A stretch of DNA of 7,454 nt from JBFWVJ01 sp050246795 (GTDB taxonomy: Bacteria; Patescibacteriota; Gracilibacteria; JAUYGZ01). This document shows positions 1-4,268 of this stretch, one piece after another (position 1 is the first letter of the stretch; every line of letters starts with the position of its first letter). The DNA lies in contig JBFWVJ010000018.1 in the NCBI GenBank assembly GCA_050246795.1, positions 1 through 7,454 on the forward strand, read 5' to 3'. The notes under the pieces are model-generated. The model did not search any database, was not told the origin of the DNA, and worked only from the letters and a program-made list of their open reading frames with translations. The position numbers and the translations under genes are program-made.

Positions 1-127
1 TTTTCGGTCTATGCCTAAGGGACACCTAACACCGCGAACCTGACGTAAACCACACAGACAACGTTACTCCCTTCCTCAATCTTCCACAATTATACTTCAA
101 TACTATTCTTCCCTCTAAATGTCCGCT
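1..127. repeat. Terminal direct repeat, left copy (circular closure overlap)
   Basis: Positions 1-127 are identical, base for base by eye, to 7328-7454. A perfect overlap of exactly 127 bases at both contig ends is what de Bruijn assemblers using a maximum k of 127 leave on a circular molecule. I therefore infer a circle of 7,327 bp rather than a linear genome with biological terminal repeats. Features near position 1 continue from the far end: the right arm of the long hairpin at 7278-7352 appears again at 6-16. Confidence 0.93.
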
Positions 128-170
128 ATCTCCCCTAACGTGTCCGCAATTCTTCCCAGCTCTTCGCCTC

Positions 171-205
171 ACTAAAAACGGGAAGGATCACTTACACCCT
201 TCCCG
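171..205 (-). terminator. Rho-independent terminator, minus strand, with no gene assigned upstream
   Basis: Perfect 8-bp arms CGGGAAGG (179-186) and CCTTCCCG (198-205) enclose an 11-nt loop. Read on the minus strand, the stem is followed by TTTTTAGT (complement of 171-178). This is a good intrinsic terminator for transcription coming from the 206-1361 region, which has no convincing gene. It therefore suggests either an unrecognised short gene or a non-coding transcript. Confidence 0.6.
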
Positions 206-728
206 CTCGTTCTTCCTGCAAGAAATGTCCTTAAATGTCCAGAATTCTTCCCCCTTGATCTTCCCTTTTTACTGCGTGCAGAAATTCCTATTCGTGCTCT
301 ATCTGGTTCCGATTTTTCCTAAATGAACCCACTCTTTCTTTCTCTTCCTTCCTCTCCCTTGATACTGCTGATTCCCTCACCTTCCCAGTTTCCTTTCTTG
401 GATCTTCTCACCCTCAATTCCTCGCGATTCTCCCCGCTTTTCTTGGCTTTTATTTGGGAATACTCACACCCCAATTTCTCAAAACACCCGAAGTCTTACC
501 GAAACTTTACCGGCACTGTTTTACCCCCTGTAGTCTCTTGCAATTCTTGCAGTTCTCCTCTACCATCCTCACCCTTCTGATTACTCCTATTCAGAACCTT
601 CACCCGCTCTTCTGATAAGACTTTTCAGTCTCCACTATCGAGAACGATCGATCTTCACCACCTCACACGTTCCTAAGAAACTCACTCCTTTTTTCTGTCT
701 TGCACTCTTGCAATTCCTCTCCCTCGCT

Positions 729-755
729 AAGTGGGGTAAGTGGGACAAGTGGGAC
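729..755. repeat. 9-bp tandem triple repeat
   Basis: AAGTGGGGT (729-737), AAGTGGGAC (738-746) and AAGTGGGAC (747-755) run head to tail, with a further GGGACAC-like end. It is a G-rich island in a strand that is otherwise nearly devoid of G runs. Protein-binding repeats are possible, but nothing shows the function. Confidence 0.6.
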
Positions 756-1191
756 ACGCCAAACACCATTTCCGCAAAAACAAAAAGAGTGAGAATGAGA
801 ATAACACTTCGTCCGTTTTCTCTTCCCTCTTTCCCCGCTCTCCCTTCTCCCCGTTCGCTCACGACCCCGAACAACTCACAGAAATTCAGTGAGAATCAAA
901 TGAGAAAGCAACCCCATTTTGAGAAACTTTTATCACCCAAAATGAGATTTCCTCTTCCCCTCAGCTCCTACCAGCTCGAAACACCTTTCTTTCTCCTCGC
1001 TTTCGCACCTCTTCCCCATAACTCACCCATTCTTCCCACGAAATAACAACGACTTCAACACCACATTTCCCAGACGATCACACGACATTTCAGCGAATCC
1101 TCTTCACCAATCACCACCAATTCACACCCAATTGTTCCCGTTTCTTCCCCATATCAACAAGAATCAATCCCATTCACCCAACTTCTTCCGC

Positions 1192-1217
1192 TATTGCAAT
1201 GCAATCACCTTGCAATA
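1192..1217. other. Hairpin with TATTGCAA arms
   Basis: Perfect 8-bp inverted repeat: TATTGCAA (1192-1199) and TTGCAATA (1210-1217) around a 10-nt loop that itself contains TGCAAT. There is no T-tract on either strand, so it does not look like a terminator. A dyad of this type could be a regulator site or a replication-origin structure; this is inference. Confidence 0.5.
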
Positions 1218-1287
1218 ACAGGGAAAACATGCACCAAAACAGACACAACACCCACTGAAATTCCCTCCCTCACTTTTGCTCGCAATG

Positions 1288-1303
1288 TTAGCTTTTGCTA
1301 ACC
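1288..1303. other. Short perfect hairpin GTTAGC-TTTT-GCTAAC
   Basis: Six-base arms GTTAGC (1288-1293) and GCTAAC (1298-1303) flank a TTTT loop. It lies about 70 bp after the TATTGCAA dyad and just before repeat R1. Clustered dyads in a coding-poor stretch are typical of plasmid single- or double-strand origins, but no nick site can be recognised. Confidence 0.5.
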
Positions 1304-1361
1304 ACCTTCCACCCATTAAAAAACGTTCTCAACCTTAGCAAACCCTAACAACCTCTCCCCC

Positions 1362-1525
1362 CGACCTACTCCACAACCCCACACCGGCCACACTCAAAAC
1401 ACCCCTCTCTTTTCCCCTACACACCTTCTACCGGCTTCCTCTTCCTCTCTACTACCTCCAAACCCACCACGGCCAACTATGACCCCTCTAACTCCATTCC
1501 TCTATCTCTTCGCTACCATGTCCGG
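1362..1525. repeat. Boundary repeat R1 (copy 1 of 3)
   Basis: Diverged copy of an element also found at 1800-1980 and 3961-4140, all in the same orientation. Shared blocks in plus-strand order are CGACCTACTCC; ACCGGCCA; AAAACACCC with TCTTTTCCCCTACACA; ACCGGCTTCCTCT; and GGCCAACTATGAC with CCTCTA. In minus-strand order it follows the terminator at 1592-1621. No frame is conserved and open across the copies on the minus strand, so it is probably a non-coding element. Confidence 0.8.
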
Positions 1526-1581
1526 AAGTGAGTTCCTTCCTTCTCTGTATCTCCTCTTTTCGATGCTCACACCATCCCACC

Positions 1582-1621
1582 ACAAAAGAAAAAGGAGCCG
1601 ATCCCATGTATTCGACTCCTT
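1582..1621 (-). terminator. Strong Rho-independent terminator, minus strand
   Basis: Ten-bp arms (AAGGAGCCGA 1592-1601 and TCGACTCCTT 1612-1621, one G-T pair) surround a 10-nt loop. On the minus strand they are followed by TTTCTTTTG (complement of 1583-1591). It would end a transcript entering from the 1622-1799 stretch, where the only open frame is the 34-codon one at 1659-1763. Repeat R1 follows directly, as R3 follows the cargo-operon terminator. Confidence 0.75.
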
Positions 1622-1658
1622 CCCGTGATGCTTCTTACTCGTGACCTGGTACGCTCCA

Positions 1659-1763
1659 CTAACTTCTACATCTCGCACCTGAGAAACACCCGCCTCTTTT
1701 CATTGCTGAAGAAAACGCAAGTAGTCCTATCACCCCGCGCAAGAAATACCCTCCTCTTTTCAT
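1659..1763 (-). CDS. Possible small ORF, 34 codons, internally repeated
   Basis: ATG at 1763 to TAG at 1659 gives a 34-residue peptide built of two similar halves starting MKRGGYF and MKRGGCF, 20 residues apart in frame. The underlying DNA is a 23-base imperfect direct repeat at 1681-1703 and 1741-1763. It is followed after about 40 bases by a strong minus-strand terminator, which argues for a transcript. Against a gene: only a weak AAGG lies 11 bases upstream, the peptide is very short, and the repeat motif recurs in clearly non-coding R copies. I give it little weight as a protein; a short RNA is equally possible. Confidence 0.2.
   Translation of the reverse strand: MKRGGYFLRGVIGLLAFSSAMKRGGCFSGARCRS
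1680..1763. repeat. Paired 23-bp direct repeat, 60 bp apart
   Basis: AGAAAYACCCKCCTCTTTTCATT occurs at about 1682-1703 and 1742-1763 with a 60-bp period. Its core (AAAYACCC, a short gap, then CYTCTTTTC) is the same core found in R1, R2 and R3, so this motif occurs five times in the molecule. Confidence 0.65.
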
Positions 1764-1799
1764 TCCACGATTAACCTTGAATATTATCTACGACTCATA

Positions 1800-1980
1800 C
1801 GACCTACTCCGTTACCTCAAACCGGCCAACCACAAAACACCCTCTTCTTTTCCCCTACACACGTTTCACCCGCTCCTCTCTTCCTCTTCCCCCCTTTGGA
1901 ACCCACCATCGCAAAATATGACCCCTCTAACTTCATTTCTCTACGCTTCCTCTACCCCTTCCCCACCACGTCGGGCAGAG
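1800..1980. repeat. Boundary repeat R2 (copy 2 of 3)
   Basis: Second copy of the boundary element, starting CGACCTACTCCGTTACCTC and ending near CGTCGGGCAGAG. It shares ACCGGCCAAC, AAAACACCC, TTCTTTTCCCCTACACAC and ATATGACCCCTCTAACT-type blocks with R1 and R3. On the minus strand it lies just after the rep/acidic-protein operon, in the same relative position as R3 after the cargo operon. The plus strand is nearly free of G here (4 G against 27 C in 1801-1860). Confidence 0.8.
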
Positions 1981-1994
1981 ATTCTTTTCTCTGC
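1975..1994. other. Hairpin downstream of the rep operon
   Basis: GCAGAGA (1975-1981) and TCTCTGC (1988-1994) form perfect 7-bp arms around a 6-base loop. The hairpin begins 35 bases past the stop codon of the acidic protein on the minus strand, where a terminator would be expected. There is no clear T-tract after it on either strand, so termination is uncertain. It overlaps the end of R2; R3 has an analogous dyad at its end (GGGGAGAG 4133-4140 with CTCTCCCC 4169-4176). Confidence 0.45.
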
Positions 1995-2028
1995 AACTGA
2001 GAACTTTTCCTCACTTCCGTGTCTTCTC

Positions 2029-2343
2029 TCAGAACACACCGGCGAACCCCTTCCCTACATCGCTACTTCCCTTCTCCTCTTCCAACCAGATCGAACCCAA
2101 ATCGTACTGCAATTCATACCATTCTCCCGCTTCCTCTTCTTCCCACTCGACAAACCATCCTTCCGACTCTAAGAACTCTGAGATACTTTCCAATACTCCG
2201 TATGCCTCACCTTCCTCGATACTCCGAACCTTGATTTTCCGCCGTTCTAACTCCTCCGTAAGATTTAGACCAAGCGGTATCCAGTCCACATTTCCCCCGA
2301 TATGTGAACGATAGACGACTCCGTAGGTTCTCTTCTGGTTCAT
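2029..2343 (-). CDS. Hypothetical acidic protein, coupled to rep
   Basis: I do not recognise a family for this 104-residue protein. It has about 20 Glu and 3 Asp against 10 Lys/Arg, with acidic clusters at residues 56-77 and 88-90. It has five tryptophans (21, 63, 67, 75, 86) and no signal peptide or membrane segment, so a cytoplasmic location is likely. Its ATG overlaps the Rep stop codon in an ATGA arrangement (2340-2343), the hallmark of translational coupling, so it is made together with Rep from one mRNA. Possible roles, purely from context, are a Rep partner, a copy-number modulator or a DNA-mimic-like acidic protein. The coupling and sustained open frame make it likely to be real; its function is unknown. 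Confidence 0.75.
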   Translation of the reverse strand: MNQKRTYGVVYRSHIGGNVDWIPLGLNLTEELERRKIKVRSIEEGEAYGVLESISEFLESEGWFVEWEEEEAGEWYELQYDLGSIWLEEEKGSSDVGKGFAGVF

Positions 2344-3473
2344 GGTATTGCCTGTTGTGATTCTATCCGACCAATCATTTTTGTGATCTGTGTTCGGGTC
2401 ATATCTCCCTGCACTGCTCGTACCTTGATCCGTCGTGATGCTTCATCCCAATACGCCACCGATTTACTGCCGTCCTTGTGTTCATGAACGTACATCGTCG
2501 TTCGGCGCAATGACTGAGAGATCACCCGGAAACGCTTCACGTCTTCCTTTGTCGGTACATCGCTCTTCCCCTCACGAGCCTTCCCCACCGACAACGGTTC
2601 CCACACCCTGTCACTCTCTCCGAAAACCTCCCGTCCCTCAGCTCGTGCCCGTTCTTGTGCATACGCTTTTCGTGCTTCCTTGACTTCCTTTGCATAGTAC
2701 CCTATCCCCTCAGAAGCCAACAAATTCCGCTTGTCTGGGTGTGCTTGCGCATCCTTGAGAACGTACTTCATCAAGTAGCCAACCATCCGCGCCGGGTTGT
2801 CGGTAATCTCTTGCACGTCGAAGACAATTCCCCCTCCGATCTGGAACCAGTGCGAACGTAAATCCTCTTCGGTTACTCCGTCAGGAAGACTGCAAATGAT
2901 ATGCAAATGGGTATAACCTGACTTGTGTTCTTCCGGTGCAGCGATGTACTGAAATTCCCCCCGTCTGTTCAATCGTTTTCTGTAGCAACTGAACGCCCAA
3001 ATGATATACTTCCGTGAATCCTCGATGCTAATTCCTCGTTTCGGATCAAGCGTCAAGGTGATAAACCGAAGTCGTGACCTCGAAGAAAAGAAGCGTGAGA
3101 AGTGCCCAACATATCGCGACTTTTTCAGTTCACCACAAACCGGGCATTGCCATTTATTACAACTCTTCTTCTCAATTGTGGTACGAATGAAGGCTCCGGT
3201 GCTCAAATCGAGCTGAAAGCTCTTGAAGAGAACCGGTGTCGGACAGTTCAGCAGTGCAGAAGAATCTGTGTGGTGTATTCGAGCGTTGGAAGAGTCAAGG
3301 CGCGGTGAAGTGTCCCGCTTTGCAGGTTGGCGAACATCCCCGTTTCTGTGGAAATTTCGCGTTTTAGAGTCGAAGCGGTCAGTTATTCTATAGAGATCAA
3401 GAGGTTCTATTAGCCTCTCTTTCGACAACCCCCCGTCTCTCCTCTCTGTATGGGCTTGTTCCACTAAGGCCAT
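2340..3473 (-). CDS. rep: Rolling-circle replication initiator (HUH endonuclease Rep)
   Basis: This 377-residue protein should nick the plasmid's double-strand origin and start rolling-circle replication. It has a Cys cluster at 105-113 (CNKWQCPVCG, zinc-knuckle-like). HUH motif 1 is FITLTLDP (137-144). Motif 2 is the metal-binding H189-L-H191 in GYTHLHIICSLP. Motif 3 is YLMKYVLK (233-240), with Tyr233 or Tyr237 as the candidate nicking residue. The order and spacing fit the REP_ORF2/G2P-like Rep superfamily of small plasmids and ssDNA phages. The N-terminal 100 residues are polar and not assignable. The ATG at 3473 is the only Met before residue 230, but it has no clear ribosome site, so a downstream TTG is possible. 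It is the first gene of a two-gene unit with the acidic protein, and 11-bp repeats lie upstream. No phage coat or assembly gene accompanies it, so a plasmid is favoured over an inovirus. Confidence 0.9.
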   Translation of the reverse strand: MALVEQAHTERRDGGLSKERLIEPLDLYRITDRFDSKTRNFHRNGDVRQPAKRDTSPRLDSSNARIHHTDSSALLNCPTPVLFKSFQLDLSTGAFIRTTIEKKSCNKWQCPVCGELKKSRYVGHFSRFFSSRSRLRFITLTLDPKRGISIEDSRKYIIWAFSCYRKRLNRRGEFQYIAAPEEHKSGYTHLHIICSLPDGVTEEDLRSHWFQIGGGIVFDVQEITDNPARMVGYLMKYVLKDAQAHPDKRNLLASEGIGYYAKEVKEARKAYAQERARAEGREVFGESDRVWEPLSVGKAREGKSDVPTKEDVKRFRVISQSLRRTTMYVHEHKDGSKSVAYWDEASRRIKVRAVQGDMTRTQITKMIGRIESQQAIP

Positions 3474-3474
3474 A
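3459..3474. repeat. Direct repeat TTCCACTAAGGCCA over the rep start codon
   Basis: TTCCACTAAGGCCA at 3459-3472 covers the first codons of rep (ATGGCCTTAGTGGAA on the minus strand). It recurs exactly at 3629-3642, 170 bp upstream of rep. The two bases beyond match apart from one mismatch. This could be a Rep or regulator binding site that links the rep start with the control region. Confidence 0.55.
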
Positions 3475-3496
3475 CTCTAAAAGAAGGTCACCGCTC

Positions 3497-3522
3497 AATA
3501 TAGAACTTCCGGGAATGAAGTT
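3497..3522 (-). promoter_or_regulatory. Candidate rep promoter/operator
   Basis: On the minus strand TATATT (complement of 3497-3502) could be a -10 element about 25 bases before the rep ATG. It is immediately preceded by a dyad AACTTC (3504-3509) and GAAGTT (3517-3522) with a 7-base spacer, which would sit over the -35 region like an operator. No good -35 hexamer is visible. The call rests on position and symmetry only. Confidence 0.3.
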
Positions 3523-3543
3523 TTCCACCATCTCCCCAATCCC

Positions 3544-3576
3544 CCTAACGAAATCCTAACGAAATCCTAACGAACA
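3544..3576. repeat. Three 11-bp tandem repeats upstream of rep (iteron-like)
   Basis: CCTAACGAAAT at 3544-3554, the same at 3555-3565, and CCTAACGAACA at 3566-3576, head to tail with an 11-bp period. A partial fourth ACGAAAT lies at 3583-3589. One repeat per helical turn, upstream of rep, is typical of Rep-binding iterons or an origin. The ACGAAA/ACGAAC ends resemble those of the second array at 3743-3874. Confidence 0.75.
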
Positions 3577-3628
3577 ACCATCACGAAATTTTTACGGTTG
3601 CGTGATCCTTCAAATACTATCTTGGTTC

Positions 3629-3642
3629 TTCCACTAAGGCCA
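3629..3642. repeat. Second copy of TTCCACTAAGGCCA
   Basis: Exact 14-base match to 3459-3472. It lies at the predicted 5' end of the candidate plus-strand small RNA, just after the possible promoter at 3591-3620. Through this copy such an RNA would carry the same sequence that is complementary to the rep mRNA start region. Confidence 0.55.
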
Positions 3643-3674
3643 AAGGTCGGAGCAAACGCCATGACCTAAGCAAT

Positions 3675-3715
3675 AAGCCCTTGTTCTTGGAGTGAGAACA
3701 GGGGCTTTTTCTTTT
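3675..3715 (+). terminator. Strong Rho-independent terminator, plus strand
   Basis: Thirteen-bp arms AAGCCCTTGTTCT (3675-3687) and AGAACAGGGGCTT (3695-3707), with one G-T pair and a 7-base loop, are followed by TTTTTCTTTT (3706-3715). On the minus strand no T-tract follows, so it acts on plus-strand transcription, against the direction of all genes. Confidence 0.85.
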
Positions 3716-3742
3716 CTACTCCTCACAGATTTTCCGCAAGGA

Positions 3743-3874
3743 TTCCACACCGATCACGCAAAAGTTCACGACAGATTCACATACAGTTCACGCGAACTAT
3801 ACGCGAACTTCACAACCGGTTTACACCAACTATACACGAAATCACTTCCGGACTTCCACCAACTTCACACAGAA
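3743..3874. repeat. Helically phased array of degenerate 11-bp repeats
   Basis: All five exact TTCAC words in this stretch start at 3765, 3776, 3787, 3809 and 3864, that is, at multiples of 11 bp. Related words fill other phases: TATAC at 3798 and 3831, TTTAC at 3820, and TTCCAC at 3743. The repeat consensus is about TTCACRCGAAC; CGCGAACT recurs at 3791 and 3802, and AACTATACRCGAA at 3795 and 3828 (33 bp apart). This is the layout of a Rep-binding iteron array, placing protein sites on one face of the helix. The rest of the 3716-3960 stretch holds no gene. Confidence 0.7.
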
Positions 3875-3960
3875 CCACCGGGAACGTACTACTCTCACAG
3901 GCCTTCCCTTCCCCACTGGTTGCAACTCAGACTCACCACAAACCCCGCTCACTCTCTCCC

Positions 3961-4140
3961 CGACCTACTCCGTAACCTCCAGTCGACCAACTCTAAAACA
4001 CCCACTTCTTTTCCCCTTCACAGATTCCACCGGCTTCCTCTACCCCTCTTCTCTCTCCGAACGATCTACGGCCAACTATGACACCTCTACCGGCATTCTT
4101 CTACCTCTTCGCTACCTCTTACGCATCATGTCGGGGAGAG
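3961..4140. repeat. Boundary repeat R3 (copy 3 of 3)
   Basis: Third copy of the boundary element, from CGACCTACTCCGTAACCTC to ATGTCGGGGAGAG. It is closest to R1 over CTCTTCGCTACC and CGGCCAACTATGAC. It lies on the minus-strand side just past the cargo-operon terminator and separates cargo from the iteron/rep module. Its end forms a dyad with downstream sequence (TCGGGGA 4131-4137 with TCCCCGA 4178-4184; GGGGAGAG with CTCTCCCC). Confidence 0.8.
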
Positions 4141-4211
4141 GGCATACGCTCCCGGTCGGTCTTCCGTACTCTCCCCCTCCCCGATCACAGCCTAACTCAC
4201 CACCACACAAC

Positions 4212-4239
4212 AAAAAAAGCCCGGATCACTCCGGGCTTT
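4212..4239 (-). terminator. Rho-independent terminator of the cargo operon
   Basis: Perfect 10-bp arms AAAGCCCGGA (4216-4225) and TCCGGGCTTT (4230-4239) close a TCAC loop. On the minus strand the stem runs into seven T residues (complement of 4212-4218). It begins 29 bases beyond the stop codon of the T9SS-exported protein and clearly ends that operon. Confidence 0.92.
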
Positions 4240-4253
4240 GTCTTCATAGATTT
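4240..4253. repeat. 14-bp direct repeat GTCTTCATAGATTT, copy 1
   Basis: Exact 14-base match to 6981-6994, with similar GGGCT-type sequence just before it in both places. The two copies bracket the whole cargo operon. A single 14-base match could occur by chance in this biased sequence, so the link to cassette boundaries is tentative. Confidence 0.45.
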
Positions 4254-4268
4254 CTCTCATTTCCTCAC

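Larger units (their letters stand above)
128..1361. other. Coding-poor, pyrimidine-rich region
   Basis: About 1.2 kb without a convincing gene on either strand. The plus strand is strikingly C-rich and G-poor; for example 1321-1380 has 29 C and 3 G. What it holds: AAATGTCC at 117-124, 223-230 and 233-240; a minus-strand terminator at 171-205; a 9-bp triple repeat at 729-755; and hairpins at 1192-1217 and 1288-1303. The longer open frames here (plus strand 323-580 and 708-1046; minus strand 635-874, TTG start) lack a ribosome site and recognisable domains. The minus frame 635-874 contains one hydrophobic stretch after a basic, Gly/Glu-rich start; I do not call it. Confidence 0.7.
3591..3715 (+). 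ncRNA. Candidate small antisense RNA opposite the rep leader
   Basis: A strong plus-strand terminator (3675-3715) has no plus-strand gene upstream. A possible promoter precedes it: TTTACG (3591-3596), an 18-base spacer, then TACTAT (3615-3620). The region TATCTTGG also resembles the Bacteroidota TAnnTTTG element. A transcript from about 3628 to 3714 would be roughly 85 nt and antisense to any rep mRNA started further upstream. Counter-transcribed RNAs controlling Rep synthesis are well known in small plasmids. If rep is transcribed from the site near 3497 instead, this RNA would not overlap its mRNA. Confidence 0.35.

Noticed and set aside
635..874. Minus-strand frame of 79 codons with a hydrophobic stretch
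   Set aside because: TTG start, no ribosome site, low-complexity Gly/Glu/Arg start, and the His-Leu repeat in it simply reflects the 9-bp DNA repeat at 729-755. Purine-rich composition makes such frames likely by chance.
1288..1340. Integron attC-like words (GTTAGCT ... CTAAC)
   Set aside because: Core-site order and spacing do not fit an attC site, and no integrase is present.
1479..1627. Similar plus-strand peptides beginning MTPL in all three R copies (1479, 1918, 4078)
   Set aside because: No ribosome site, quick divergence after about 12 codons, and Phe/Leu/Ser/Pro content expected of pyrimidine-rich DNA. The shared DNA repeat explains the similarity.
2340..3473. Filamentous phage (inovirus) genome
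   Set aside because: The Rep superfamily is shared with ssDNA phages, but there is no Zot/pI-like ATPase, no small membrane coat protein and no adsorption protein. The two other large genes are T9SS-type exported proteins.
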